A stretch of DNA of 64,000 bases from Adiantum capillus-veneris (taxonomy: Eukaryota > Streptophyta > Polypodiopsida > Polypodiales > Pteridaceae): assembly GCA_014529385.2 (NCBI GenBank), contig CM043966.1, forward strand, positions 93,075,087-93,139,086, in the 5' to 3' direction. The notes beneath the pieces were generated by a model. The model worked only from the letters and a program-made list of their open reading frames with translations. It was not told where the DNA came from and ran no database searches. Shown here in pieces: positions 1 to 12,615 of the stretch (positions are counted from its first letter, which is position 1; every line of letters begins with the position of its first letter). Both the position numbers and the translations under genes were made by a program.

Positions 1-53
1 TGCTCCTTTTTCTGCCAAATCCATTTCAAGTTAGGTTCCTTGCTCGGAGATGC

Positions 54-644
54 TCATTTCTGTGTTTTAACCTTTGGAACCTTCTTTGGTTTTGTCGGTG
101 ATGTTTTGGGCATCCAGATTTGAATCGGCTTGTTCTTAAGCTTTGCTTTTGGTACCCAGATTTGCATGACTTTTTGCATGCTACTTGTAGCATTTGCTTG
201 TCGAGAGGATGGAGAAGATTGATTACTTTGTGGTTTGGTCTGCTGATTGGTTCCTTTCCATTCCTCCTTGCTTGGTGCAATTGGAACAATGAGTTGCCCG
301 CCTTTAGGTGATAGCTTGAGCTGATTTGTATCCCAATCTGGTATTGCTTTGTATGTCCGCATCCAGGGAATTCCAAGAATCATCGTCTCATTCATGTGTT
401 CATCTAGTAAGCATACAAACTGATGAGGACATGAACATCCATGTACTATCACGTTCAAGTTGGCTACTCCCAATGTTGGGGCTAGGTTCTTGTTGTATCC
501 TTTGATTGTCACTATTCCTGCTATCAAAGACTGACTTGTTGGTTTCTTGTACGTGGAATAACTGACTGCATTTACTCTAGCTCCTGTGTCGACCAAAGCA
601 TTTGTGCTATGATTGTTGAGTTGTACTTTGATGCGCAGGTCCAT
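54..644 (-). CDS. Second retropepsin-like domain (PR2) plus WVPK-type tail, copy 1
   Basis: A 196-codon open frame lies downstream of the integrase remains on the same strand. Near residue 16 it has NALVDTGARVNAVS, the hydrophobic-D-T-G-A signature of retropepsins. About 70 residues later it has MILGIPWM, matching the second conserved hydrophobic-G motif of the family. A Ser/Gln/Lys-rich tail follows with MQIWVPKAK and IQIWMPK. It resembles the region 27.69-28.6 kb of element B in position, in the DTGA motif and in the tail motifs. It is distinct from the ordinary protease of the same element at 3393-4289, which has its own DSG. That it is a protease is inference; it could be a structural derivative of one. 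Confidence 0.6.
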   Translation of the reverse strand: MDLRIKVQLNNHSTNALVDTGARVNAVSYSTYKKPTSQSLIAGIVTIKGYNKNLAPTLGVANLNVIVHGCSCPHQFVCLLDEHMNETMILGIPWMRTYKAIPDWDTNQLKLSPKGGQLIVPIAPSKEEWKGTNQQTKPQSNQSSPSSRQANATSSMQKVMQIWVPKAKLKNKPIQIWMPKTSPTKPKKVPKVKTQK

Positions 645-669
645 TCCGTCTAACCATTCATCATCCGTT

Positions 670-2250
670 GAACTGCATCTTTAGGCAATTCCCATTGCCG
701 GTCATTTATTTCCAGAGTGTTGATGGGAATCGGAATCTATTGATTCGTGAGAGCAGCTTTTCGTTTGAGTATCCGAAGCTGAGCTTCCTCTTGGGCTTCA
801 TCAATTACCTGCTCTCGTTTAATCCTCCTTTGCTTGGCTGCATGTATTCTTTCTAGCAATTCATTGGCTAGCGGCAAATTGTATTTCTTTAAACGGCATC
901 CACTAATCTAATTAGCCATTGGTTCACCATCTAGGGTGGACAATTTTACTGCTCCACTTATAGATACATCTTCAATGATAAACGGTCCGTTTCTCTTTTA
1001 TTTAAACTTGGGAATGTGTTGCTTAAGGGAATAGATTAAAACTAAGTCCCCTTTCTTGAAGATTTTTGTTATAAGATGGGAATTAAAAAACTATTTTTGT
1101 TTCCGCTTTTGTGCATAGATGTGAGCTACAACAATTAGTCTTTGCTTATCTAGCTTTTCTAAATCTTCAAGTCTTTTCTTACAATTCATGTCGAGTCCAC
1201 TCAAGATTTTTAGCTACCCTTAATGTCGGCAATAGACATTCTATTGGTAGTATGGCATCAAGACCATAAACAAGGTTAAAGGATGTAGCATTTAAAGCTG
1301 TTTTGAATGAAACTCGATAAGCCCATAGAGCTGCATGGAGATTCATTTCCCAGTCTATCCTTCCTGAACTAACCACTTTAGTCAGTACCGAGCTAAGAAT
1401 TTTATTCGTATGCTCAGCTTGCTCGACTTAGGTATTGGTTTTTCTCCTCAGGATTGATTCATAAAAGCAATATTCCATTTCGATTTCTTTTGTATAGCCT
1501 ACCAGCTAGTAATTAATACATAGCCGATTGCTCGATTAATCCAATTGTAATAGGAAGTGGTATTTGTGAATCCACTTGAGCTATTGTCATCAATGATACC
1601 ATGTTTTCCGAACAAATAGGCATTTGGTAGATCATCTTCTACCCCTTTAGGTGATTCTCCTGAAATAATCCTTGACAAATAATCTGCTCTTTGATGTGTA
1701 GTGCCCTTTTTTACAACCACAGTGAAATCAAATTCCATAAGAATGATGAACCACCTCACATTTCTTCATGTGCTGCATGGCTTATTGACCAAATACAACA
1801 AAGCTTGGTGGTCTACAAAGAACACAAACTTGTTGGATAATAGATAATGTCTATACTTTTTAACGGCATAGATCATTCCTAACCCTTCTCTTTCAATGGT
1901 AGTGTAATTCTTTTCTGCCATGTTCAGGCTAGCATAAGAAATAGGAAAGTCAATTTTTTGTCTCCTGGTTGGGCTAGTATACAATCTATGGCAAAATTCG
2001 AAGCATCTACATGTATGTGGAATATCTTATTCCAATCTGGTGCTTTCAATATTGGGGCTGAGGTTAGAGCTTGCTTAAGCTTCATGAAGGATTCTTCACA
2101 TGCCTCGGTCCATTCAAAGTGTGTAATCAAGCTATACATGGGTTTTGCAATTCTAGCCTACACGTAAATGAACCGTCTGTAATATCCACAATGCCCCATG
2201 AAGGCTTGAACCCCTTTGACTGTTGTTGGTCTAGGCAAACTTAGTAAAAG
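670..2250 (-). pseudogene. RT connection, RNase H and integrase remains, copy 1
   Basis: The minus-strand pieces are, in order, the RT connection (GYYRRFI), the start of RNase H (ILKAPDWNKIFHIHVDASNFAID), more RNase H (YTTIEREGLGMIYAVKKY and FFVDHQALLYLVNKP), then FDFTVVVKKGTTHQRADYLSRI, which ends RNase H. The integrase follows as its C-terminal half only (LHAALWAYRVSFKTALN and FNLVYGLDAILPIE). Almost nothing is left of its catalytic core. After the integrase come LPLANELLERIHAAKQRR and a charged helical stretch leading to PR2. Several stops and frame changes break every domain. Confidence 0.8.
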
Positions 2251-4289
2251 CTATTCTTCTTTCTCTGTTAGGTCGTTTGCAATGTAGGCAGGCCTAGGTT
2301 CTTCCCCTGGTTCAGCCAAGTCTATCTTTTTCGCGTTCTCGGGCCCTTTGTAGGACTTGCCTTGTTTTCGTAGTTCCCTAACAGGTTGTTTGACTATGAT
2401 TTTTTGATCTTGGAGAGTATACTTTTTGTTATGGGAGGGAACACTCATTACATCCTTACCATTCTCTTCCGTGGTTTCCATTTCGATCGTATATATCTCC
2501 TTTAGAGATTTTTTCAACTCTTGATATTTCTTTTTCCGCTCAATTCGTGTTATGATTGGCCCCTTGTCCTGTTTGTTTGGCTTCGTTTGAGTATCCTTCC
2601 TTGTTTTTGACATTTTTGGTTTTTTTTTAAACGGATATCTGCCAGTGATTTTGTCCTTGACACAATCATGTGCCTCTATCTGCATCAAGAATTGTGTTTT
2701 CTACTGGAGACTAAAGGCATAGGTCGCGTTTTCACGTGTCTGGTGTTTCTTTTTCGTCTATACCATTTTTGTCTTCTTGATTTCTCATTAGGAAAGTCAA
2801 AAAACTTTTCCTCCCCTCCTTTCAAGAGTAGGTTAGCTCTCACATGTTCTTTTTCTGACCTCGAATCTTCTAAGGTAGCTGAGTGTTCATCTAACTCGTC
2901 TGTTGCATCATAGTAGAGGTCTGAAAAGACTTGTTGATCTTTCATCAAGTCCTTGGGTTCCTCAATTTCATCTTCAATGTTGAGGATTGAAATCATTTGG
3001 ATGGGAATTATGTCGTAGCCATCCTCATTGCAGAATTGAGTAGACATAGACGTATTCACACATACATCCATTGTCGCTAAAATTTGAGTCCACTCAAATG
3101 GCTCAAACAAATGCTCTTGAAAGGGTTCAGGTACATATGCTTCGTCTGTGCAATCCCTTTCTAGAATACATTCTTCTCGTTTTAAACTCCCATTTTTAGA
3201 AGCTCCACACATCCAAATAGGAGTGTCTTTGTTTAACGAGGATGGAAGCTTAGTTTTAGCCGAAGAGACTGTATCAAACTCTTGTATGGGTGTTTTCAAG
3301 ACATCTCTATAAGTGTTATCTTTTAGATTTACCCTTGTTATAGATCCCACTTGCTTTAAGTATAGATAATTGTTTTCCCAATTTTGGATAAGCTATACCT
3401 GTCGCATGAAAGATCTTCCCAATATGATTTCATAATTGAGTCTTTTCCCAAAGTCTACTATAGCAAAAGTGTGTTGATATTCAATTCCACAGGAATTGAC
3501 TATCACTTTTTCAAGTAGCCCTAATGGTCTCTCAATGTGTCCGTCAGCCAATTGCAATTTCATTTGAGTTTGTCTAATGGCTGGTGGTTTCCAGAATTCC
3601 CATACTGCTTTTGTGGCTATGGCTATGCCTGTCCCACTATCCAGTATTGCCATGGTTTCGATGTCATTATATTTCACTGGAAGGGTGGTGCTTCCTTCTT
3701 CCCCTTTGTAATATTCTCCGACTTTGTTGTTCAATAGAAGAGATCGAATCTCTTTGTTGTCCATTTTGTTTTCCAATTTTCTCAAATTTATTGAGCTTAG
3801 CCTCGTTATCCCCACCTTCTCTTGGGTTTTCTGTAGATCATTCCATAAATATGGTTTGAGTTTTAACAGTTCTCCCAAGGTAAGAGTGCATTGGATGGGT
3901 ATAGACATGATTGAATGAATGTTGTCTCCTTCTACGATCTGTTCAGCTCTTTTTACTTGAGTGGTCTTACACACTATGGATTCATCTTTGTTATCTCCCA
4001 AGTAAGAGGGCAATGTTTTCAAGGTCAATGGTTTCGACATTCCTGAAGCTTCAGATTCCCCATACAAGGATTGTACATCCATGTTCATATCAGGAGGTAG
4101 GTTGTCCAACCAAACTTCCTCTATAGGAGTTGACTTTAAAGTTAGGCTCCCATCATTGATCTCTCTAACTTTTTTCCATAAGTGTCTTGGCCAGTCTTCC
4201 TCTACGAAAGGAATTCCGTCTAAGGCATCTTCGTTGTCCGGCACTATAAGTTCTAGTTCTTTTGTTTCAAGGTGGAGTTCTACCACCAC
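2251..4289 (-). pseudogene. First protease (PR1) and pre-RT linker, copy 1
   Basis: The 298-codon frame at 3393-4289 ends in a retropepsin domain. Its active site reads AILDSGTGIAIATKAVWEFW, and the second motif is EIILGRSFMRQV. Two further frames, 2685-3350 and 2251-2688, carry the acidic/basic linker. The linker ends with IDLAEPGEEPRPAYIANDL, which matches IELAEPGEESKPVFIAQDL in element B just before its RT. Unlike element B, this copy keeps the D-S-G triad. The frames are broken around 3350-3393 and in the overlap near 2685. Confidence 0.8.
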
Positions 4290-4299
4290 ATCGAATTTT

Positions 4300-5865
4300 C
4301 CTTAGTGTCTCTTACCACAAGCTCCTCAGGTTTTGCAATACTTTCAAGCTTGGGTTTTTGTTCTTCCAGCATTTCTTGCGTGATTCTTACCAAATTTTGA
4401 TAAGCTTTCAGCTTAGCTGCTTCCATGTCTAAAGAAGGATAGTTTTTTCATTTGTTTTCCATGTTTTGGCCTGCCTTAAGTATTGCTTAGTAGGCTTCCA
4501 AGGCTGCATTAATAGGCTCAAAAATTTTATCAACCAAAATGGATCCTCGAGATTTCACGGTTGTTTCCTTGATTTCACTTCCAGTTACTTTTACCTTTTC
4601 TTGGAATAGCTTTTTTGCTTTCTCCCCTCAATTTCAGCCCGTTGTTTTTGTTTTCTCATCTCATATCTTTTGCTTCTACTTCTTTTGATTCTTTGAGAGG
4701 AAACTTTTGTATTTTCCTAATCATCAGAGGAGTTGTGTTTCTTTTTCTTAGCCTGGGCTGTAGTGATTACCTTGATTGGAACAATCGGTTCACTCTCAGA
4801 TGAGCTACTAGGTATCACTTGGACTACGTTTACTACTGTTTTACCCTTGTTTAAAGAATTTTTAGGCTAATCTTTCGTAAAGTGTCCTCCCTTATTGCAA
4901 CATTATATGCAATAGGCTTCAACTGGCTTGAGGTTTTTGTCAGGCTCTGGGCATTCATTCTTCCAATGATCATCTACACCACAGTTGTGACAGTTTCTCA
5001 TTCTTGGCTTAATCAGGGGTCTTACCATGGGAGGTCTGACACCTGGATTAGCTACTTAATACATTGGTGCAAGCTCTGGCGGAGCATAAGTCACTGATTC
5101 TTCCATCGGTGGTGGATGTGAATTATACCAATCTCCTTCTACCACTACTGTAGATGGACTAGGCTCTGCATAGGGTGTAACAGGCACTAATGCTTGTTCA
5201 TCTATGACTCCTTCGGAGTGCATGTACTTTACAGACACTGCATTATGTCCTAGATACGGAGGTTGTTGACCCAACACAGGTTGAGGTCTTCATACCCATT
5301 AATGGTCTTTGAGCTTGGGCCATATTAGGCTGATATCTGTACATGGGTTGTCCTTGTGGCCTCATAGGCACGTACTGAACATTTCCATCATACTTTGGTC
5401 GAAAGTAGCACTCATGGATCTCATGGTTGGTCCATTTACCCTCAATTGCACACCATTTTTGTGGCCTAATTGGTTGTCTCTATTGAGGTATCCCTTGTCC
5501 TGGTCCCCTCCCAGGTGCTTTTCGCATGTTGTTCATCCTTTTGAGCATATCTTCTATGGCTGAAAGTGGTGCTGTAGCAGCCGTTCCCAATTGTGCTGGT
5601 TTAGTGGATGCTATTTTCTCGATTTGGTTATCCTTAGGGATATCTTCTTCCTTGAAAATATCACAATTGTCTCCTAAGTCAATAGCATCTGACACACACA
5701 CTCTTCTAGGGTCGTATGCTTCTTGCTATAGAGTATAGCATGAAGTTCTTTGTTTAGCAGTCCCTCTAGAAACAAAGATACGAGTTGTTCTTCTGCAGGT
5801 ATCTCTAGCCCTGGCATCTGGCAATGTATGGTTTCATTCGAGTTGCACAATCCCTAACAGATGGA
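4300..5865 (-). pseudogene. Gag C-terminal half with two zinc knuckles, copy 1
   Basis: On the minus strand from about 5865 the reading gives LVSLFLEGLLNKELHAILYS and then VSDAIDLGDN, the end of a retrotransposon gag capsid. It aligns with FIRGLRHESIYNGLVI and MNAIQLEDN of element B. At about 4995-4960 there is a good CCHC knuckle, C-H-N-C-x4-H-x4-C. Some 20 residues on, near 4900, there is a second one damaged by a stop. The N-terminal gag half is absent; the LINE lies where it should be. Many frame changes occur between 4300 and 4880. Confidence 0.7.
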
Positions 5866-6019
5866 GCAGATCCTTTCACCTCAAGTGTTTTCACCACTTC
5901 GAGCTCTTCACAATCCATATGCAACACTGCAAGAAAAGAAATCCCCTGACTTGGAACCTCCGGATTCTCTAGTGACCAAGGAGAGGGGGTGTGGGCATGA
6001 TTCAGATGCTGAAAAATTT

Positions 6020-6935
6020 GTTCCTCTATCCCAATGAGTCCCTCATTAATGATGGAGTCTCTCACTATCCAATCTTAGAACATAAAGGGGTTGAAGAATC
6101 ATAAGAAGAGTACCCTATTTTGGGAGGAAATAAAAAAGGAAAAGGCGGTCAACTGCTGGGCCATCCAAGAACGCCACTTGGATGCTCATATAGCAAGAGA
6201 AAGCAGGCTCTAGGAAATTGTATTCTATGGAGAAGGAAGTAACGGTTTTAGTGGTGTCCTCAATATTGCGGACAGGGAATTGGAGCCGAAGCTGATTCTG
6301 AACCACCCCTCCTGCAGAATCCTGGGGACTGGAACCAGATGGGAAGGGCATCCCTTCACCATTGTGAATGTGTATGGACCTTGCAATGCAAAATATAGAG
6401 CTAAATTATGGATGCATCTTAGAGATACTCCTATCGAAGGAGAGTGGTTGTTGGTTGGCGACTTCAATATGGTAGAAAGGAGCAAGGACATAACAAGATC
6501 CTCTAGTATGCTGGCTGGTTCAAAAAAGGACTAAATGGCAAAGTTTGTGCAAAAAGTGGGTGATGATCGACTTATGGGAAGTCGACCCATGGAACAACAC
6601 GCCTGGTTTCACCTACACAAGTTTCGAGTATGCCCGCACTACCTCCAGGCTGGACAAATGTTATTGCTCACACCAAGCTGACTGGATACCGTCGTTGCTG
6701 GAGATGAAGGTAGTCCCAACAAAAATCCTTTTGGATCACATTCCCCTGCACATACATTTTAAGAAGAATACAGGGGAGGACCAGACCCCAGGAGGTGGAA
6801 AAAAACTGCTAGTAACAAGGGCACACCTATTCAAAGACCCTCTTTTCAGGAATCTAACCAAGAAAGCACTAGGTAAGCTTAGAAAAGATGTCGATCTCAA
6901 CAAACACAATACGTGGGACCTATTTGCTTGAAGTA
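6020..6935 (+). pseudogene. LINE ORF2 endonuclease domain
   Basis: Two adjacent frames (6280-6534 and 6545-6931) read as an exonuclease-endonuclease-phosphatase domain. Visible family motifs are FTIVNVYGP, LLVGDFNMV, TTSRLDKCY and LLDHIPL, the last being the usual S-D-H-x-P-L with the Ser changed. In ORF2 proteins this domain nicks the target DNA for target-primed reverse transcription. A stop separates the two frames at about 6533, and further stops precede 6280, so no functional enzyme is encoded. Confidence 0.8.
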
Positions 6936-7149
6936 TTCAGAAAGCAATCAAAACCTCGAGCCCCCGGATCAAAAAAGCTAGGGAGGTGCATCTTACAACT
7001 GAGGTACAACAACTTACCTCCATAAAAGCCAATGGACTTGTTACTGAGGATGAGCACAAGCGATGGCTCGAAGCCAAATCTAGGGCCTTGCTAATGAGCA
7101 ACTGGAAGATATAAAAAAGGCAAGGCTTATCTCCAGGGAGAATTTCTTA

Positions 7150-9480
7150 CAACCAGAAGCCTCTGATCAAGCTCAGTTTTTAGGGCTTTAAAAATCAAGA
7201 AGATTCGGGGCCATGTCCACTCACTTTATGATGAGAAAGGGATAGCAGTTCATAACCAAGATGAGATGGTTGGTCTGATGTTAAACTATCTTAGCCAAAT
7301 CATTGGACGTCCAGAGATCCAGTCTCGAGAAGTGGATGAAGCCAGAGGGACCTTACTTTAGAGTATCAAGAAGAAGATTCCCCAATCAGAAGCTAATAGC
7401 CCGGAAGGGGCATTTTCCAAAGATGAATGTTCACTAGCATTGCAAGCCCTTGGCAAGGAGAAGTCCCCTGGTTGGGCTGGGATGACGACAAAATTCTTTA
7501 GAGAATTTTGGGATGATCTGAAGGCTCCAGTCACAAGTTTGGCCAACAAAGCCATTGCCAAAGGGTCGTTGGAGATAAGTGTAAAGAGAGGGCTTATCAA
7601 ACCCATCCCCAAACAGATTTGTTGTTCTCAATTGAAACATTGGTGCCCTATAACGATGATGTCGGTGGCCTACAAAGTTATTGCCAAGGCAATAGCCCTT
7701 AGACTAGCCCCCTTACTTAACAAGATCATCTCTCCCTCAACATGGGTTCATCAGAGGAAGGTCCATTTATGATAATATCTTGGCAGCAATGGTGGGCATT
7801 GAATATGCAACTGACACAAAGCAAGAGTGCATTCTACTACACCTGGACCTTGATAAGGCTCATGACAGAATAACATGGACATATATAGAAGCGGTCATGT
7901 AAGCTCTGGGCTTTGGGCTTTGCCTATGTCGTCTTATACATGCACTAGGGACTGGTAGCCAGTCAGAGCTCCTATTTAAAGATAGAATAGTGGGCTCTTT
8001 TGAGGTCAAAGGGTCTATTAAGCAGGGATGCCCTCTGGCCCCCCTGCTTTTTGCCATAAGATCACATCCTTTAATCACGACGCTCGAAGCTTGTGCTGAG
8101 CAAGGGGAGTTGCAAGGCCTGGCTTTACCAAGAAACAACCAACTACTTGCAAAACTATTTGCAGACAATTCTCTCCTCTTCTTAAAGGCGTGTCCCCAGG
8201 TCGTCAAGAAAGCTCTAGAGATTGTACAAATGTTCTCAGTAGCTTCGGGGTCCCAGTGTGATATAGAGAATTCAAGGCTGATTTCCTTGTCAGAAAATGA
8301 CTCATTTGACCCTTTTGACTGGTTGGTGGAGATTGTCACAAAAGGGAATATTTTCAAACATATGGGGCCCCCTTGGCGGTGGACATAACTCACAAACAAA
8401 GATTTCAGTGGGTCCTTGAAAAAATAGAACAAAAATGAGTAGGTGGGAGTATGCTCTGCTCCCATTCCCAAGCTGGATAAAATTGATTAATTCTTTTATG
8501 CTCCCTTATATTGCCTTCACTAGCCCGCTTCTCAAGATGACTAAGTGTCATTGGAAGGAGTTCTTGAAACCAGTAAAAAGGTTTTTATGGAAAAATAACA
8601 CAAAATCCTCCAAGCCATGGCGATGGGCCTATTGGGAGTAAGTTGCTCGGCGAGTGAATCAAGGAGGCTTCGGAATTCTCAACCCTGTGGCCCATGCAGA
8701 AGCTCATTGCGCCAAATTTGTAGTCTCCTTAGCTAAACAGGATCAAGCTTGGGCTATCATGATTAGAGATATGATAGAAGCAGCTAAACTTGGCTCGAAA
8801 GGTGGAAAGTGGAGAGGGGTAGAGGTTCATGACAAACTATTAGCCCCCACTTGGTCTACCCTAAGTCTGGGGGGCGGCTCAAGGGACTTGGTAAGGAAAT
8901 GCAAAAGAGCAGCGGGAGTCCTAAAGTGGGGGGAAGAAATGAGATACTTCAAGAACTCCATTTTGCATTGGTCCCCCTGGCTTTCCAAAGTTGTATATCC
9001 ACCACAAAATCCCATTAGGATAGAAACAACCAGGAAATTGAATAATAAGGGTCTGAATCGACTTGGGTACTTTTGGGACAATGACAACAAGAACTAGAAA
9101 ACCGTTGACCTTCTAATAACCAATACCAACTTAATAGCTTAGAGGTTTTGCTAGTCAACAAAGTGATAAAAGAGATTGACAATGTAGTGATGCCAATCTG
9201 TGATTCTGAGTTTGATTGGAATGCCTGGAAATGACTCGAAAGCAGTCTCTTATGGAAACCCCATTCTAAAGGCATTTATCATACAATGATGATGAAGAAG
9301 AATTGGTATAGCTCCCTTAACAAGATATGGAAAAAACAATGGTCGGAGGAAAGGTGGGAGCAAGTAACAGGGAGCCAAAGGTTCCGCAACACTTGAAGGT
9401 ATTTCTATGGAAGGTAATTAGGGGCGCTTACCGACAGGGGTGAAGATTCAAGAGAGAGGGATTGGGACAGATCGATGCTT
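7150..9480 (+). pseudogene. LINE ORF2 reverse transcriptase and C-terminal region
   Basis: Motifs in order: ALGKEKSPGWAG (finger motif), GLIKPIPK, WCPITMMSVAYKVIAKAIA, then after a frameshift near 7745 IRGRSIYDNILAAM, HLDLDKAHDRITW (first catalytic Asp), SIKQGCPLAPLLFA and AKLFADNSLLFL. The catalytic box is normally F-A-D-D; here the second Asp is Asn, a likely G-to-A change. Frames at 8435-8641 and 8654-9097 continue the thumb and C-terminal domain (FGILNPVAHAEAHCAK). In-frame stops occur near 7900 and 8388. Confidence 0.85.
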
Positions 9481-10311
9481 GGGGTGCAGGTTGGCTAATG
9501 AAGATCTGGTCCACTATTCATGGAATGCCCAGCTATGAGAGGCCTCATAGGAAAAATATGCAACTGGGTCCAAAGAACATGGAAAATTGGTTTTTTCAAG
9601 ACTAATTTATTCCTTGGAGGTAAGAATTTGTGTAGTCCTGCCCTCCTCATCAGCACAAAATTGTCAGGTACTTCTTCTTACATAATGTATGGCAGACAAG
9701 GACCCCGTGTGCTTGAAGGAGTTCCTGAGGTGGCAAGCTTCACAAAAATTATATAAGAGAGCAGAGTGCTAATATGGACGGTCGCGTGCAAGCAAAACTC
9801 GGATGATTGGTCTAGGTTTACTTGTGCCTTGTTGTCAGCAGATGGAATGCTTAGGAAGGGGGGAAATCTTGGCCATTGGAAAACAGAAGATCTGTGAAGA
9901 ACATGATAATTAATCTTGTGTATCAAGGACAAGGGGGCAGGTCGTTAGGGGTGGCTCCCTAGATAGCCGATGTAATTATGGTCTCTTGATGATGTCATGG
10001 CTTGGCACGAGCATGGCAAGATCTTGTAATTTTTTGGGATGATCAATAGTTTTCACTCACAATTTTGAGTTTTGAAAAAACAAAATATGTTATAAGCCTT
10101 TTAGTTGGTATGAAAAGACACTTTATTGTTCAATTATAGAACAATGTTGATTTTATCTTGCAGATAATGTTGATTTTACCTTGCAGAGAATTTTGTAAAG
10201 TTTTCTTTGAGTATGTCTCTCAAATCTTTTTGAGGTGTTTTATTAGTGCCAACCTACTGGCCAAATTCCTCCATGCTTTTGAGGCAAAAAAACAGAGGGG
10301 AGGGCACGTGG

Positions 10312-10312
10312 A

Positions 10313-10396
<84 letters not shown>
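10312..10396. repeat. (GA)n microsatellite
   Basis: About 85 bases of GA with one interruption (gggaga). Confidence 0.95.
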
Positions 10397-10398
<2 letters not shown>

Positions 10399-10566
10399 GT
10401 CATGTGTCAGTGCAATGGCTTGGTGATACGGAGGGATTTTTTTTAGTGCCAACGTGAGTGCGAGGGGGAACACAGAGAGAGTCTCCGTAGAGCAGATGCT
10501 TATCGTGTGGGCATGTAGTCTATTAGGAATGCAAGGTTGAGACGATGCTTGCGCACACGTGCATTC

Positions 10567-10590
10567 ACTCTCTCTCTCTCTCTCTCTCTC
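10567..10590. repeat. (CT)n microsatellite
   Basis: About 24 bases of CT, opposite in strand sense to the GA tract 170 bases upstream. Confidence 0.9.
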
Positions 10591-11312
10591 ATCCGTAGGG
10601 AAGGGCCAAGCACAAATGCAGCGAGGAGTGGGGGATGAAGTGATGGTGCGAGAGTGGGCTTCTCTACAACAAGATGGCACTCACCCATAGGAGGCAACAT
10701 TAGGGTTGGGTAGTGCATGGTGATGCACAGAGAACAACCGACAAGGGTGGGGGAGTGCGCAATTGGGGGAGGGGGGCATACGAGTGCAAAGCAAGGTTGT
10801 GAGGTGTAGAGGAGTGATCGTGACATGCCACAGAGAAGATGATAGCGACAACTCGAGAACTTTCGTTTACCTTTGAATTGGGAGATTCCTTGAGAATCAA
10901 AGCGAGAAATTAATTAATGGATTGAATGTAGACCCAGTAAGAGGCCAAAATGTTTTTTCATTATTAGTATTAAGTAGAATCTCAAGAGATTCTTGGTTGA
11001 AGATTTGAGGAAAAGGATATCAAATTAAAGGCAAGCAACAAAAGTTTTGCTTGCAAATCAAACAAAAAGTGAATACTTTTCGCAGCTTAGGTTCTCAAAA
11101 GCTAGGCGGCTTTGATTTTTACAATCTTCAATGGTAACTCCTGACAGGTGGCTTTATTTTCGAGGCAACAAATCTCCCTCGCCTACAGGGCTCTGTGTAT
11201 GTTGTTGTCGTACTCTCTCTGAGTCAGGCAGTGGAGATAGGGAGATGTGGATGTCTAGTGTGCGAGCACGATGAGGTTTGCAAGACCCAAGCGAGATGCT
11301 TTGCTGCCTTGC

Positions 11313-11314
<2 letters not shown>

Positions 11315-11371
<57 letters not shown>
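11315..11371. repeat. (CT)n microsatellite
   Basis: About 57 bases of uninterrupted CT. Confidence 0.95.
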
Positions 11372-11374
<3 letters not shown>

Positions 11375-11468
11375 GACCTGCACATCGGTCCTTTTTGAGA
11401 CCAGAAGCAATAGCATGGCAAATCAAGCCAGAGTATGCACTGGGAGGGGGGTGGGGGTGATGGGTTGC

Positions 11469-11589
<121 letters not shown>

Positions 11590-11794
11590 TGAGCGTATGC
11601 AGGCAGCCAAAGGGTTTTCCTTCATGTTGAAATAAATGAGTTTGAACAAATGTAGAGCATTTGGGCGGCTTGCTGGTATGCAGGCGTAGAATCCCATTGC
11701 TTCTTGCTAATGCGCAGGCGCAGAATACCTGTCTCTCATTGTCGCGGGCTCGTCATGTCGAGCTTCCCTTCATCCTTCCTGATGCATGGCGAAT

Positions 11795-11827
<33 letters not shown>

Positions 11828-12375
11828 ATATGCGCAGGGGAAAGCCTTTGTCTGTCTCTATTTGTGTTGGACGGATGGTGAGGAGGGGCTACGACTAGGA
11901 GTGCGTCACCTGGTTGAAGCGATTCTTAAGGAGTTTGTGAGGGTTTATGCCCATTGGCCTCGTCTTAGGAGCAGGTGCTAGTTTGTGGTCTGAGGGCAAC
12001 GCCCTTTGCAGAAGGCTCGGGTAGAAATGGACAACCTTGGCCATGGGCTGTGGATGGAGACCAAAGCGAGGGCGGGAGACAGACACAAGAAGGGGAGAAG
12101 GTGGAGGGGCAATTGCAAGTCCAAGGGGAGGGAGTGCATGGGAATAGTTGAAGGTAAAGACTTTTGCTTTTTGGAAGCTTGGGTGAGGAATCTGGCGATG
12201 TAATTAATTAATGAATCGAAGAAGGACCCATTAGGAGTCATGAACAAACAATAAGCTCACACTCTTTTCTAATGGTATGTTGCACATGATTGTTCTCTTA
12301 ACACTAGGTTGGTAACCTAACATGACATAAAAGTGCCCTTTCAAGGTTTTGCAAATAACCCATAAAAAGGTAGGA

Positions 12376-12583
12376 ACCCGGCCCAAGCTTCAGGTGCTTG
12401 TCATGATTGCTGACTAAGGTGCTTGAGGTGCTTGTTGACTACGGTGCTTGAGGTGATTAATAACTAAGGTGCTAAGGTGATCCATGACTAAGGTGCTTAA
12501 GGGGTTCAAGGTGTTCCCAAAAGTCAACAAGATCCCTACTCCGGGGGGGGGGGCGAGCCCTCATTGTAGGAGCTAGAGAGAGA

Positions 12584-12615
<32 letters not shown>

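Larger units (their letters stand above)
1..5865 (-). mobile_element. Degenerate Ty3/gypsy retrotransposon, copy 1 of family B (internal region only)
   Basis: Read on the minus strand from about 5865 to 1, the fragments follow the order of the larger element at 17.8-31.7 kb: end of the gag capsid, two zinc knuckles, protease, linker, RNase H, end of integrase, charged linker, second protease-like domain and a basic tail. Stops and frameshifts are frequent. Most of the RT palm is missing: the segment before RT (ending near 2251) joins almost directly to the connection region that reads LPRPTTVKGVQAFMGH. Much of the integrase core is also gone. No LTR lies inside the window, so the 3' end is beyond position 1 and the 5' end stops where the LINE begins. 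Clearly dead, but it is an independent second witness for the unusual 3' part of family B. Confidence 0.85.
5870..10075 (+). mobile_element. L1-type LINE, dead, 5' truncated
   Basis: A plus-strand non-LTR retrotransposon ORF2: apurinic endonuclease (about 6.0-6.9 kb), linker (6.9-7.4 kb), reverse transcriptase (7.4-8.4 kb), thumb and C-terminal part (8.4-9.5 kb) and a short A-rich end near 10075. Around 9480 the text LGCRLANEDLVHYS resembles the Cys/His motif at the C terminus of plant LINE ORF2 proteins. No ORF1 is present. The left edge is uncertain, placed by loss of gag similarity to copy 1 near 5865 and the first endonuclease-like reading near 6.0 kb. The element is broken by stops and frameshifts throughout. 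Confidence 0.85.

Noticed and set aside
3537-4305. Plus-strand ORFs over the copy 1 protease (for example 3584-3859, 3911-4126)
   Set aside because: They lie opposite a recognisable minus-strand protease frame and show no domain of their own.
10243-10900. Cys/His-rich small ORFs near 10.5-10.9 kb as possible secreted peptides
   Set aside because: Overlapping frames on low-complexity GC-rich sequence, with no signal peptide plan and no repeated support.
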